Source of the DNA: Delphinapterus leucas
Lineage: Eukaryota > Chordata > Mammalia > Artiodactyla > Monodontidae
Assembly (NCBI RefSeq): GCF_002288925.2
Contig: NW_022098049.1
Coordinates: 7,641,991 to 7,705,990 of the forward strand
Direction: 5' to 3'
DNA length: 64,000 bases
Within the stretch, counting starts at the first letter, position 1. Every line of letters begins with the position of its first letter. The translations under genes and the position numbers were made by a program. Shown here piece by piece: positions 1-12,750 of this stretch. The notes under the pieces are model-generated. The model was given only the letters and a program-made list of their open reading frames with translations, was not told the DNA's origin and did not search any database.

Positions 1-2800
1 ATGGAATAACTTACAATATAAGGATGACACAGAGAACAGAAAATACTGCTATGGCTACTATTTCAAATCCAAGAGCAAAAGCCTCTCTTTGAGGCTTCTC
101 TGTTTATTTCGTTCGGGGTCATATTTTTCCTTGGGTCATATTATTTCAGGACCATTATCTGGAATTTTTCATTCAACTTTGACCAAACGATCTGATTTGT
201 CAGAGCTTCTGGAGAAACTTCTTGCTTCTGCTCTTCATTTTTACAGTGCTGTCACTGAAGACACTGAATGCTTGGGCGGTCCCAGGTCTCCACGCCCATC
301 ACCACTGGCAGTGGGTCCAATGGAAACACTCTAGCTCCCTCATGCCCTGCTGAGTAAAGGAAACCTCACTTGGCCCAGAAACATATCCACCCCATCCGTA
401 CTTTTGAATATTCAATCCCATTTCAAGTTAAATCACTAGATTCTGTGATTATATAACTGTATTTTAGCTTATGTTATCGTTGTTTGTATCAAATAAAAAT
501 TAATACAAAGAACTAATTTTACTTCAACACTTTAAAAATTTTATAATTCCAAACCCAAATGGAATTCAACATCAGTAGCAATGCTTTTGGGAGTATTCCA
601 GAATGCAAAAGGACTTTTCTTTTTCATATTAAAAAGATGTTTTTCTTTCTCCTAAATAGCTGAGAATAGAATAAAAAGGCTCCCTCTCTAGTAAATCTCA
701 CCCTAATTTACATTCTACTTCTCCCTTATCACTGCTTTCAAGTCAAAGGGTGATCTTTATTCATTTCCCCACAAGGAGAAGCCCACAACATGCCAATGGC
801 TGTCCATTACATGAAGGCACAATTTTCATTTCATTTTTATAAAAAATACTTTAGAAAATGTTTTTTATATAAAAAAATCAACGAATCTATAGTGGCTAGA
901 GAGAAATGTCTTTTAAAATGGAAAATAAAGTGATGAGTGGTCTAAGGAAAATGTCTTCACATTACAGAAAAAACTATAAATAACAACATTCACAAAGATT
1001 CTAACATAAAACCGTTCAACCTTTCAGGATGAACGTTTGTTTGGAGGCCAAGCCAGTCATGCTCTCAAGCCTCAAGGGGAAATTACGATGATACATCTGC
1101 TATAGACTATCTTTCTACCTCTCACTTCCTAAATGCTCTCCCCCATCCAAACCAGTTGGATTACTTAAAAGGGTAATTTCCAAAGAATTATAACCCAAAA
1201 TACTAACTTTGATCATCTTCAGGTGATGGAATTATAGGCGACTTTTATTTTCTCCTCTATTTCTTCAATAAACAGGCACGGTTATAATAAAAATAATAAT
1301 AAAAAAGTTATGACAGGGCATTTCCCATCCTGAAGCAGAAAGGTCTATATCCAATGGTCACAGTATCAGAAGTTTAATATTTTCGTGGATCATATTGATA
1401 AAATGAAGCTCCATCACAGACTATTAGATGTATTTATGCATTCAGCACTATTTCTGGAGGACCCGTTACGCGGCGAGCATGGTGCTGTCCCACAGAAGCT
1501 GCAACTACAGAAGGCGTCCACCACCACCAGCAAAGTCCCAAGAAGCCCCACAGGTGCTGGGCAAGGTGTGCACAGGGACAGGGAACAACAGCTGGGAAAG
1601 GTCTTTTCCAGTGGTGACATCTGAGCTCAGTCCAGAAAGATGAGTAGGTGCTCATCTGGTCCAGGGGGAAGAAAGTGGGGAAGGAGGCCAGGAGACTCGA
1701 AACAGCAAGATGCTTTCCAGTTGCTCCCGCGCCTTCAGGCAGCAGGGAAGGAGGACAGAGGGGCACAAGACTCTAGGTCTGGCGGCCAAAGGAGAGTGAA
1801 CATTGTCCCATAAACCAAGCAGAGCTACTGAGACCCACATATATGGAGTTACACCTGTATTTCAAGGTAACAAAAATCGGGTGTATCAAGTACGCTTCTT
1901 GGGTAACGGAAAAAGAAAAGCATGTGATGAAATGCTATCACAAAACTGCAGCTCTTCATTCACTACTGAAGTCTTCTATAAGCCTCAGCCTCCCAAGAGC
2001 TCTACCTGCTCTCTCCAGTCAAACCCAGCTAGACTTCAGGAGACAACATATACATGGTCTGTTTCTCACTTTTAAACTAGAAGATGCGTAACCAAATTTG
2101 AACAGAACTTCATGCCATAGAGCAAAGACAGTTATCTTGATATCATTCCACAGTTCCTCAAAACCACTCTGATGGCTTAAAAATTACTTCTAGTTGTAGA
2201 ACGTGACCAAAATAAACTTTTATTTAACAACTCGGAGGAAACAAAACACAAAATGAATGAAAGACCTTCTTCTATTTCGTGTGTGGCAACTTCCTGTTCC
2301 TTTCACTCTTCTGGCAGCCCTGTACGCTATCACAGAGTACTTTTTATACTACAACATCAACACAGATCCCTTTTCAGACTCTGGAAAAACTGGGCATCCT
2401 CTCACATAGCAACAGCTCTCCATTTACTAATATAAAATAGCAATGGGATGAAGAACAGTCACCCCATTAACAAAGTACTTTTATCATAAATAAGCCTTCC
2501 CTTTAGTAGATACAAATATATAGCAGATCTTCACACCTCAGACCTCTCAGCACATTAAGCTTCCTTCCTCTCCTTCACCTTTCTGTGCTCATTCTCATTC
2601 CCCAAATCCTCTGATCGCACTGTTCTGTCACTGACACAAGAAGCCTAAAGATGGCTGATTTATCCTCTCCTCCCTGCAGGGCAAACTAAAGTACGCTTCC
2701 TGCCCATTCCTTCCTCTCTACTGTGGGCGTTATCTCAGGCTGGATCCCCTTCCTTTTCATCTGATGGCCCTGATCATTTTCACCACCAGAATGACCATTA
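1..2800. other. Unique AT-rich intronic DNA, nothing recognised
   Basis: AT-rich sequence without recognisable exon, RNA or well-preserved transposon. Several chance frames of 60-110 codons at 1385-2091 overlap on both strands and show no conserved domain or splice context. A short (AAT)n run lies near 1287. Confidence 0.6.
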
Positions 2801-2804
2801 ATGG

Positions 2805-3025
2805 GATACCTATCATGGAGCAGACCTTCCACCAGGCATTTAAACAGATTAATTCATTTCATCCCCATTATCACTCAGCAAGGTCAGTGTATGAGTCCTA
2901 TTTAACAAATGGAGAAACTAAGGCTCAAAGAAACTGAGGCAGAGAGAGGTACAGTAAATTGACAAATAGTAAGTGATACAGCCGGGATCCAAACCCACGT
3001 CCATCATATCCAAACCCTGGTTGGT
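2805..3025 (-). mobile_element. MIR SINE, minus strand
   Basis: 'aatggagaaactaaggctca', 'aagaaactgaggcagagaga' and 'gccgggatccaaacccacgt' are reversed MIR core. Confidence 0.8.
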
Positions 3026-3828
3026 CACACTTACTTCTGCTCTGAACTGACAGAGTGAACCACAAGAATCACCCTATTCGTGTATATTGGGATATGGGAA
3101 GACTGTAAACCAAAGCCAGGAATCAACAGTGTCTGGAGAGTACACAGCCACCTAAGTGGAAAAAGAGATGGAAAGAGTCGGGGGTCAGATTCTGGGCCTG
3201 ACTTTGCCTCTCATGGTGATAAAGGCTACAGCAGCCCTGCCGCTGAGGCTGTTGTCCCCACCCTACCGGTGGCTCCTGGGGCTCTTCGGTCACAGAGAGA
3301 CATCAGAGGTCATCCGGGAAATGCAGCTCCTGGGAAAGCCCTGTGAGCACATCAGAAGTGAGCACTCCGCGAGTGTAAGCCAAACAAGAGATTAGTAAAA
3401 CTGTTATGGAAACCATTACTTCTTCTACAACACGGCTGAGTCAGTCCAATGATTTGCAATAAATTTTCAGGATCTTAAAAAATATGCAAACTGCAGGCAC
3501 CTTAATGATGCTGAAGTCTGATCGCTAGGATACAAGATTTCCACGTGAGATACCGGAATGGAGGCCCAGGATGCAGGCAAGCTATAATGCCTTGTAGACT
3601 ACTTGACTCCAAATGCTGTCGGATCACTGCCCACCAGGGACGGGCACCTGGGATTAAAACACTGCAAAAAGAAGCCTCGGCAACAGACCTTTCAAAACCA
3701 TCAGGCCTCCCACTCGTATGACCCAAGATAAATGTTTACTGAAAGAATGAACGATCAATCAGTCAATCCAAGGAAATGATTCTTGCCTCACACTTAATCA
3801 CAGTAGTGGCCAAGGTTAAATAAACAAA

Positions 3829-3895
3829 GGTGTGTGCGCGTGCGTGTGTGTGCTTCCGTGTATGCGAGTTTTCACACGTGTGCATATATGTGTGT
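3829..3895. repeat. Imperfect (TG)n / (CA)n purine-pyrimidine tract
   Basis: 'ggtgtgtgcgcgtgcgtgtg' through 'cacacgtgtgcatatatgtg' is a 67-base nearly alternating tract with Z-DNA potential, adjacent to the MER5A at 3908. Confidence 0.75.
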
Positions 3896-3907
3896 GACGC
3901 TGCAGAT

Positions 3908-4090
3908 CAATGGTTTTCATCCTTCCTACTCACAGTGTAGGTGGCCTCTGGACCAGCAACGGCAGCATCACTTGAGAGCTCGTTAGAAATGCAGAATATT
4001 GGGCTTTCCCCAACACCGACTAAATCAGAATCAGCACTTGAACAAACTCCCCAGGTAATCTGTATGCACATCAAAGTTTGAGAAACACTG
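3908..4090 (+). mobile_element. MER5A hAT-Charlie MITE
   Basis: Starts 'caatggttttcat' and ends 'gtttgagaaacactg', with 'cagcatcacttgagagctcg' and 'ttagaaatgcagaatattgg' inside. These match the MER5A layout and its near-inverted termini. Confidence 0.88.
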
Positions 4091-5600
4091 GTCTAAGTCT
4101 AGGAAACACATTCAAAGCAAGCTGTATAGAGACGAGGCAATAAACTAAAGGAATGCCTCCTCTGTACCAAATAACAGAGGAGGCAAGGTGAACGGTGTCC
4201 ACATTCATCATGCGATGTGACAGAAGGACGCGGGAAAGCTGCAAACTCTTGCAGATTTGGGAGGAACGTGGAAAAGGCAACCAAGGGGAAACAGCACTTT
4301 TGGACAGTCCTCATTTCGACTAGTTACCAAACCAAAAAAAAAAGTATCTATTTGCATCCTCAGTAAAAAATGCTAGAAAGGGCAAATTTACTCTGCACCC
4401 AAACCAGACATCAGACCCAGGAGAACAGCTGGAACAGTGTTAAAACCCAAATGAAATCACCCGAGAACATTGGAGAGGAACTATTTCTCCATCCAACAAT
4501 TCCAGTCAGAGGCAAACGTCTCCCATCTCACCATAAGCAAACAGCTGGAGGACGTCGGCAAAACCCGAGCTGACAAGTGACTCAGAGCCCGCCACTGAGC
4601 TCGCACGTTTCAGAGCACCAATAATTCTGGCCCAGCAACAGGGACAAAAGGATCTCTCCCCAGTCAGGCTGCTTACTTATGTTGGCCAAACCAGCCTTCA
4701 ATGAAACATCAATAATTAAATAGCACTCAACCAAAATGAATAATGCAATAAATGGGCTATTATGGGGAACCTCCCTCTTACTGTAAGGGGCTTGAAAAAA
4801 GCCCACTGGGTGGCTTGAAAAACGTTATCAAAGATGATTTTCTTTTTTTTTAACAGCCAACACAAACACAAAATACACAGCTTGTCTGTTTATCAAAGTC
4901 CACAATTTGGCACCAGAACAGGAAAAGTCCACAATGTTTCTCGTGAGAAATCACTGGCTCTTAAAAGCAAACAAAAACAGTTATATTCTTCTGGAAAAAT
5001 CACCCACATAGAAGCCACCAGCAGCTAAACATATAGCAGCAAACGTAAGTTACAAGACCAGCTCCAGGGAACTGGTTCATCGGTCAAAGCATTGCCCCTC
5101 TCCAACAGGCATCCCTTGCACTGGGAGGTCAGGGGGCGCCATGGCTGTCTGCTCTCCCTCCCGCCTTTCAGTCCAGGGGTAATGGAGGGAGAACCAAGTT
5201 GAGGGTCAAGAGAAGGGAGTTAAGTTCCAACTCCACCACTCACACTAAAGCTATCTGCCTGCACAGGTCATCGCTCAACAATGACAACAACTACACACAA
5301 TGCAACCAGGACCAGAAAAGAAAGGAGGGAGATAGAGAAAGAGACCCCAGCTGACCCACCATGAATGGGGAAGAACTACAGAAATGCAAAAATGTCCTTC
5401 TTCTCCTTCAAGCTACTATAGCCCAAGCCCCTTGTGCAGAGGCTCTAGGACCTGCTCCCTCCTGAATCATCCAGAAATGAGAAACAATACAGACCTCCTT
5501 ATGTCCTATCTCTTCTCTTCAGGGTCGAGGTCTCCCCAGATGCCACTCAGCTCATCAGATCAACTTCCTAGCACTAATGTGCTAATAAGAAAAGCCTGGG
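4091..5600. other. Unique intronic DNA, nothing recognised
   Basis: No transposon or gene feature identified; short frames are unsupported. Purine-rich patches such as 'aaaagaaaggagggagatag' (about 5315) are unremarkable. Confidence 0.55.
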
Positions 5601-5811
5601 GCTTCCCTGGTGGCGCAGTGGTTGAGAGTCCGCCTGCCGATGCAGGGGACACGGGTTCGTGCCCCGGTCCGGGAAGATCCCACATGCCGCAGAGCGGCTG
5701 GGCCCGTGAGCCATGGCCGCTGAGCCTGCGCGTCCGGAGCCTGTGCTCCGCGGCGGGAGAGGCCACAACAGTGAGAGGTCCGCGTACCACAAAAAAGAAA
5801 AAAAAAAAGAG
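5601..5811 (+). mobile_element. CHR SINE, short cetacean form
   Basis: Head 'gcttccctggtggcgcagtg', B-box-like 'gggttcgtgcc', 3' end 'gagaggtccgcgtacc' and an A-rich tail. 'aagcctgg' flanks both ends as the target duplication. It is near-identical to the copies at 33555, 45678, 49869 and 60268, so the subfamily is young. Confidence 0.95.
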
Positions 5812-7432
5812 AAGCCTGGATGTGACCCCATGCTCTCAAGCAACATATATATGCACACCCGTTCCTTCTATAGACCTATGTTGAGATTCGGTCGTTCATG
5901 TGACTGGTGCTGGGCAGACACGCTGGGAGTCCCTGCTGTAAGGAACTCAGGTGAACAGAAAGAAGAACACACACTGCCATGTGTACAGGCACCGTGCTCT
6001 AAGCGCTTGGAACTGACCCCAAACAAGGGTATGCCAGCCAGACAAGTGCTCAGGGCACAAATGTAAATGAAGCACTAAAATGCACTCGTCAAGTAACTAG
6101 ATATATCCCAGTATTCTCCCTGAGAGGAGTTCTAAACGTGGCTGGGAGGAATACAGCGATGATTTCTCAGCATAAGATGGTGAGATTTCCACGGGGCACG
6201 TCAGATGAACAACATACATCACTAGACTGCCCTCTCCAAGAAAGCTGAGCTCAGCACCTGCACGGCCCTTGTTTGGCTGACCAAAGTATGCAAGTCTGGG
6301 GTCAGAGAAGAACTGCTTGGGGCGGGAGAGGAGACATGCAGTCCTGCTACCAGCAGTCTGTTTCTCTGAGGCCCCTGCTACTGAATGAATGTATCACTCG
6401 GAGAAGGCTCACCTAAATCTCAGGCTGACTCCCACTTGCAGAAAGAGGCCGAGGAATGACTGATACAGTAATTCAATGAATATTTAATGGGTCACAGAGG
6501 CTCTTTAAATAGGCACTGAGTACCCAGTACAAGCAGAAAACCAGCAAGACACAGTCATTATGTAGATTTTCAGTCTAGTTCTAGTCTAGACAAAGACAAG
6601 CCTGTAAATCAGTAACAAAAATGGAGGGCGCCGGGTGCCTTGATGTTTGCCTTGCGCACGGGCTTGGGAACTGTTTAGAGACAGATCCTGATGCATCTTT
6701 CCTTCTTATCAGACGGAGGCTGACACTTAATGCTGCCCTCCTCTGCGGTCTACGACTCTAATACCTGTCAGAGGAAGGAGAGTTTCAGGCCAGGAAAAAG
6801 GGAGTGGAGCGGTGGTCTCACGGCAAACCACTGACAGGAAGGAGGGAAAATGGGAAGAGGCTCTGAAGGAGCAGCTGGTGCCATTAAAATTCCACCACGC
6901 AGACCAGGAGAGTCACACAGAATTCTTCACAAGAATTCTGAAGTTCTGTGATGAAAATCACCAGAAAAACTTGCAATGCCCAATGTTTCATCTCATGGAT
7001 GTGGCACTGAATTTCTGAAGCAAAGCACTAACTCCACAATTCCTAATTTATTTCCATTCTGAAAACCACCCTTGCAAGACAGCTGCCAGAAAGGACCCAA
7101 CTCCGATACACCCTTGTCCTTTTGTTCTCGAATTCTTTGTGTGTTCATTGAAATTACTTGTATCACAAAAAGGATGCCGCGCCTCAGAAGAGACAAGATG
7201 AGACCACTGCATTTACAGAAATATAAGGTCCCTGGCATAAAGGAAAAGGGAACAGGCTTGGCGGTCTGTACAGGACACATCCGGTGTCCCCTCGCTGGAA
7301 GAAAAGACCCTGACGTTCTTCACCCAGGGTGGGCCCCTCAGACCGGGGGCACATGCCTCCCTCCGAGGCTCCTCCACTGGCTGGCCGGTGACCCAAGAGG
7401 TGGCCTGCTGTGGAGGATTCTGCCCAACTGAG
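5812..7432. other. Unique intronic DNA, nothing recognised
   Basis: Mixed-composition intron between a CHR SINE and a Charlie element. Short open frames (for example 6812-7018 and 7072-7431) lack recognisable protein similarity. Confidence 0.55.
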
Positions 7433-7774
7433 CAGTGGTTCTCAGGACCTCTTTACATTCTTACAAAATCAGAACACCCCAAAGAGGTCTGTTCCCATTT
7501 TAAAGTGGGTTTTATCTATTGATATTGGCTGCAAGAAAAATTAAAACTGAGAAACTTTCCAAACTCAAGAACACACATTTAAATAGGTGTCAGAAGATGA
7601 GACCATCGCACATCATGTAGCCACTGGAAAACAACTCTGGATACGTATGAGAGAGTAAGAGTGATATGGCAACTAGTGCCCTGGTATTTTTACGAAAATA
7701 GTTTTGACCTCAAAGAGCCCCTGCAAGAGTCTTGGGAACCCCAGAGTCCCCAAGACCATACTTTGAGAACCTCT
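7433..7774 (+). mobile_element. hAT-Charlie DNA transposon, non-autonomous
   Basis: Left end 'cagtggttctcaggacctct', right end 'catactttgagaacctct', internal 'gttttatctattgatattgg', 'aaaactgagaaactttcc' and 'gaaaatagttttgacctcaa'. Recognised as a common Charlie-family element without coding capacity. Confidence 0.8.
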
Positions 7775-8303
7775 ACAATAGGTACAATGAGAAACAGCTA
7801 AACAGACTCAGACAACCTCACTCCAGAACGTATAAACGCAAATAAGGGAAGGCTCGGCCAGTCAAAGCAAGAAAATAATGGCACAGGGTGGTAAAAGGAT
7901 GGAGTGATTCCAAAATATTTTAAAAGATGTTCATATGTTTTCCAAGTTAAATGACTTTTTAAAGTTTGATTTAGGATCTACTTATTACAACTATCATCTT
8001 AACCCCAAATGAATGGTGCATGCTTCAAACAGATTATAGGAATATCAATCTTGATATAAGTCCCATGTGTAACAGCAAGTGGGTTCATCTCCTGTACCAC
8101 CAACCACTTGCCTCTGATTCCTCACTGATAATCAACAGAACATATTGCTTTTTCAGAAATAAGTCTCCACAGGGTAATAAAAATGAATACACTCCAAAGA
8201 GAACCCCTGTTAAAAATTATAAATTCTGAATACTAATTAAACATGCTGGTCCTTCCCAAATAATCAAGTACTAACATGTCCATGATAATTAACAGAAAAA
8301 AAA

Positions 8304-8649
8304 TGTTACTGCAATGGACTGAATATTTACATGCCCTCAAAATTCATATGATGAAACCCTAACCTCCCAATGAGACAGTATTAGGAGGTGGAGCCTTTAG
8401 GAGGTGGAGCCCTCCTGAATGGGCTTAGTGCCCTTATGAAAGAGACCCAGAGAGAGCCCTCACCCCGTCCGCCACATGAGGACACAGAGGAAAGACAGCT
8501 GTCTGCAACCCAAAAGAGGGTTCTCACCAGAACCCGACCATGATGGCAAGCAATCTTAGACTTCTAGCCTCCCCATAACTGTGAGAAAGAAGTTTCTGTT
8601 GTTTATAAGGCACCATGTCTATTTTGTTTTAGCAGCCTGAACTAAGACA
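8304..8649 (+). mobile_element. ERVL-MaLR solo LTR (MLT1/MST type)
   Basis: Starts TG and ends CA. Internal 'aaaattcatatgatgaaacc', 'gagacccagagagagccctc', 'cacatgaggacacagagg' and 'ctgtgagaaagaagtttctg' are hallmarks of MaLR LTRs. About 346 bp. It has a small internal direct duplication 'aggaggtggagcc' at about 8383-8411. No internal retroviral region is attached. Confidence 0.8.
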
Positions 8650-9004
8650 GTTATATCCTCTCAGGAAATGAAAGCTGGTTGGGTATGGAGATGGTGGTGG
8701 GGAGGTTTCCTTCCATCACATGAAAAATTAAAGTACTACAGGCTGGCAGAACCTTACCCACAACTTCTCAAGGAGCTTCCATCATACCTGTTTTCTTGCA
8801 TTTCATTTGGTTTTTATAATAATCTTTGAACTTTCCTCCTCCACCAACCTGAAATCTCTCCCTTTCACCAAAACATTCTCTTTTCTGAAGTTTGAACAGA
8901 GAGTGGCCAGGGGCCAGCCTTGCTAACAGGACCCCTTGATCCTATAATCTACTCTACACATAAGAGTGACAACCAGTTCCCCATGGGAATGGTGTTTACA
9001 GCTG

Positions 9005-9175
9005 CCATTTGTATCGAGTATTTACCATGTACTGATGTAGACCATAAGGTGCCTAAGTGCCATTATCTCGTTCCAGCCTCACAAAATCCTTTCAATACCT
9101 GTTGTGCACATTTTACAGATGAAGAAACAGGCTCAGAGAGGCAGAGTGGCTTACCCTACATCACACACTGAGGCA
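9005..9175 (-). mobile_element. MIR-like fragment, minus strand
   Basis: 'gagtatttaccatgtactga', 'cacattttacagatgaagaa' and 'acaggctcagagaggcagag' fit reversed MIR. Confidence 0.7.
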
Positions 9176-11544
9176 CTGGGGGATAAGACTACCTAAGGTG
9201 CTCGTGATGCTTCACTCACAGCCGCTCACTCACGCTCAGAACAGCCTCACGCAGTAGGACAGTATAAATACTCCGGTGACGCTGGGAGCAGGTGTCCAAG
9301 GCACAGAGAAGCTAAGTAACTTTCCCCGAATAGCACAGTTAGAAAGGAGGTAAGGAACAGTACCTACCGTAAATGGTGGTTGTGGGGTTTGAGTGGATGC
9401 AGTCGATGGCATCTAACACACAGCAAGTGCCTTAAAAACACTAAAGGCTACGACGAAAGCACCTGCCTAAAGGAAGCGCTCCACACAGTAGCCGGCAGCA
9501 GCAACCGAAGATGCGTGCCAGGTAAATAAAGAGCAGGCACTCCTCCAAGGACGTCACCCCCGATGGCTGTAGTGCCCACAGCCACCTGGCCAACTTTCTG
9601 TATTATCTGCACGGACTCTGGCTGGCCATGCACAGTTTTGTGGAACTTCTTCACTCCTGCTATTAGAAGCCTGCAAGGGGGTGTGGTGGACAATGTACGT
9701 GCTGGGCGGCAGTGGCCCCGGTTCCATCACCTCCTGACTGCGCGACAGCTCTGAGGCTGGGTTACCCCAGCTGCAAACCAAGGACAGCGATCGCCACTTC
9801 CCTGCCACGCCAGCGCTGACCTCCTGCAGCCGCTCTGGCCAGCTTTTGGCTCCGACACGCCACAGACCTCCCTGGCAATCCCCCCCACTCCCCAGCCCAG
9901 GCCAGCTGTCGCTGGGCTCTGCTAAGTGCTTGAGCCCGAACTGGGGGGGATGGCCTGACAATCAAACTCCCTGGGGTGGCGGTAGGGGGCACCCGAGCAC
10001 TACTGGGCACCTCACCCCCCCACCCGGGCCGTGCAGCAGTCGGGAGCGCCAGGGGAGAGAGTGGGCAATGAGTCCTCAAGTCCAAGGAATGCGAGACAAG
10101 CTGAACAAACACAGAGCGACTCTTCCTCAGGGAGACTTTTAACGGAAAAAGATGGTCTATGCTGTAGAAAAAGCCACGGGACAAGAGTCAGCTCACCAGG
10201 AATCAACACTCACCCTCTGTGAGATTTCAAGCAAGTTAATTTTTCTGAGCTATCGTTACTTTATCAATACCTCTCAAAGGGAGAAAAAAGACACCGAAGT
10301 TCTTTGTAAACTGTAAAGTGCTCCACAAATGTAAGATGCTGGGAAACTTCTCAGCTGTTAAAGGACCGTGCCGTGGAAAAGACAGGGCCAGATAATTTAG
10401 GTCCTGGTGGAGAGCAAGTTGTAAGGGTCAGCGAAGGTACAAGTCATCTCGAATAGAGCGAAAGGGGCCACGGGGCAACGTGGTAAGTGGGGGAAAGGTA
10501 GGGCAGAGCTGGTGAGCAGGGCTGTCACAAGGTCTAGCCCCCCGCAGTTCTCGCCCACCTGAAGGCAGTGTGCTATTTGATTAGATTCTAGAATTTTTAG
10601 AGTTGTTTTTCCTTCCTGCCAAAACCACCTCAGGGCTCAAACACAAAACAAAGTCAATTACTTAAAACACAAGGCCATGATCAGTAAGTGCTGAAATCAA
10701 TAAAAGCACTAATTTAAAGGGATTTGTCTGGTTCCGTGTCCTGAAGTGGGCAGTGGCTGCACAATTAGGGCTGATGAGAAATCCCAATGGTCTGGAAAAT
10801 GCAGTGGTTGATCTCCGTGATCTCTAAGGCTCCTTCCGCCTCCGAAATGCCAAGATGACATTTTGCACCTTGACCTCTTACAAGTCTTACACCTCTTCCC
10901 CATTGTCTTGTCCATGCTACAGACAACACTTCTCCCACACTCTCCTTAACCTCAATGTTCCACACAGAGCCAGGGTCACCTTTGCCTAAATTCTTCAAGG
11001 CCCCTCACTGTGTGGACGTGTTCATTTGTTCATTCAAATAGGGTTCATCCTACTGGCTCCCAGGCTTTGGAGGTTAACAAATCAGTAAGACCATGTCCTG
11101 TCCTCAAAACAGTAATACGACAGGCTCAAAACCAGTGTCTCCACGCAAAGAACAGGCTCAGCTGAGTGGCTGGAGGAGGGAATAACCCCAAATGAGTCCC
11201 TGTTTTCCAAGCATCCCACACAGTCGTGAGAAAAACGGGTGGCTGCAAGGCAAAGGGGAACTTCCTAGGGAATGAAAAGCCAGGGAATGAGGAGTAGCAG
11301 AGGGACTGACATAGCAGTTTATCCTACAAGAGAGTCAAACAGGGTTAGGCCCTCAGGGAGCACCCACTGCTGCTTCAGAAATAAACAGAAATTAACTCAC
11401 CCTGGGTAACAATTCGTGCTGGGTGTGGCACAAGTCCCTCTCCCTTCCTACTATAACCTTTGTAGGGGAAAGGGCACGAGCAGAAATTGAATATCTGATG
11501 AAGAATATTTGCGGTATTCATATTCTTGTCTTCAATGCAGAAAA

Positions 11545-11545
<1 letters not shown>
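9176..11545. other. Intronic DNA with a GC-rich block at about 9.77-10.06 kb
   Basis: Mostly unique sequence. A GC-rich segment (about 9770-10060) with several CpGs and C-runs is the only compositional anomaly; overlapping frames there (98-140 codons, both strands) are composition-driven. A MIR-like patch may exist near 9240-9360. Confidence 0.5.

Positions 11546-11583
<38 letters not shown>
11546..11583. repeat. (TG)n microsatellite
   Basis: An alternating GT run of about 38 bases is followed by TATATATA and poly-T, just left of the assembly gap. This low complexity probably helped cause the gap. Confidence 0.9.
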
Positions 11584-11593
<10 letters not shown>

Positions 11594-11641
11594 TTTTTTT
11601 TTTTAACTACAAATTTACAGATTTTCATTCCATTTCTACTT

Positions 11642-11781
11642 TTCTTTTTTTTTTTTTTTTTTTTTTTTTNNNNNNNNNNNNNNNNNNNNNNNNNNNNNNN
11701 NNNNNNNNNNNNNNNNNNNNNNNNNNNNNNNNNNNNNNNNNNNNNNNNNNNNNNNNNNNNNNNNNNNNNACCAGGGAAGCC
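11642..11781 (-). mobile_element. CHR-type tRNA SINE, minus strand, interior lost in the gap
   Basis: The left flank ends 'ctacttttcttt' and then a poly-T run (the reversed A-tail). The right flank starts 'accagggaagccc' (reversed SINE head) and continues 'tacttttcttt', a matching target-site duplication. The unread interior must therefore be a minus-strand CHR SINE, with a true length set by that element (roughly 180-350 bp in this window) rather than 100. Confidence 0.85.
11670..11769. other. Assembly gap (exactly 100 N)
   Basis: One hundred N characters, the usual placeholder for a gap of unknown size. A long T run precedes it and 'accagggaagccc', the reversed head of a CHR SINE, follows it. 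Any open frame crossing it is meaningless. Confidence 1.
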
Positions 11782-11810
11782 CTACTTTTCTTTAACAAGC
11801 TATAAAGCCT

Positions 11811-12035
11811 AAGGCAGTGGTGTGACACCGAGGAGTTGAACAGATCTGGGTTGAAACTTAGCTCTACCATAAACCAGCTGTGAAACTGGAGCATGTACTG
11901 ATCTTCTCTGTGCATCTCTTCTCTCCTATGAAGTGCAGAAACTCTTGCAAAGCTGTCTTAAGAATGAGAAGTCTGTGAAGAACTTAGCACAGTACTAGGC
12001 TCCAAAGGAAAGCTTAATAAGTTGTGGCTATTATA
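11811..12035 (+). mobile_element. MIR SINE
   Basis: 'gatctgggttgaaacttagc', 'tctaccataaaccagctgtg' and 'gcttaataagttgtggctat' follow the MIR order, diverged. Confidence 0.65.
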
Positions 12036-12549
12036 AAACTATAATGGCTCCTGAACGCTTCTAAAGACTGCCAAGCATGGCAATGGATGCTGAAGACATT
12101 TCCAGAAGGCTACCTAGTAGAATCTCAGGCTTGCATTTCTTTTTTCCTTTTTAGAGGGGGTTGTTCCGGACTGGGTTTGTGTTTTGCTTTGCTCTAACCA
12201 ATAGTTAGTGTGACTGAGCGAGGCCAAAAGGTTCTGGGGGTGCTAACAGATCAAACTAAGTCACTAAGTCAAGTGACACAACGCGTCATTGCAGGAAGCG
12301 AATTCGACACCGAACTCCCAACCCACAGCTCCAGAGTAAAGCACACCCACCACCCACAGCGTGCCTGGGTAGGCGCAGGGCAACAGGAGGGCCACCCCAA
12401 ATGGATGTATGATCCTGGGTCACAAGGTCAAGCTCCTGCCCATTACTCACGCTTGCGAGAGTAAGTCTCGGGAAGCGCCCAGTGTCCAGCGTTGGAGGAG
12501 ACGTGACCAAGCAGCAGTTGTGGGATCTTGGATAAGAGCTGCAACGCAC

Positions 12550-12750
12550 AGCGGGTTAAGAGCAGAGACCTGGAGACTAGACAGATCTCAGCCTGAACCG
12601 TGGCTCTTTCCCTTCAGCAGTACAACGTGAGCCAGGAAACTACCCACTGCCCAGCCCCAGGCTCCTCATCCGAAAATTCAGGTATTACCTACATCATAGA
12701 TCTGTTGTGAGGATCAAATGATAAAATACATGTCAAGAGCCCGGCACCCC
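12550..12750 (+). mobile_element. MIR SINE
   Basis: 'ggttaagagcagagacctgg', 'aggctcctcatccgaaaatt' and 'ctgttgtgaggatcaaatga' are MIR features in order. Confidence 0.75.

Noticed and set aside
5601..5700. tRNA-gene-like A and B box in CHR SINEs
   Set aside because: These are tRNA-derived SINE heads with poly-A tails and target duplications, not functional tRNA genes.
11423..11915. Open frames spanning the N gap
   Set aside because: They contain only X residues across the gap and low-complexity repeats on either side.
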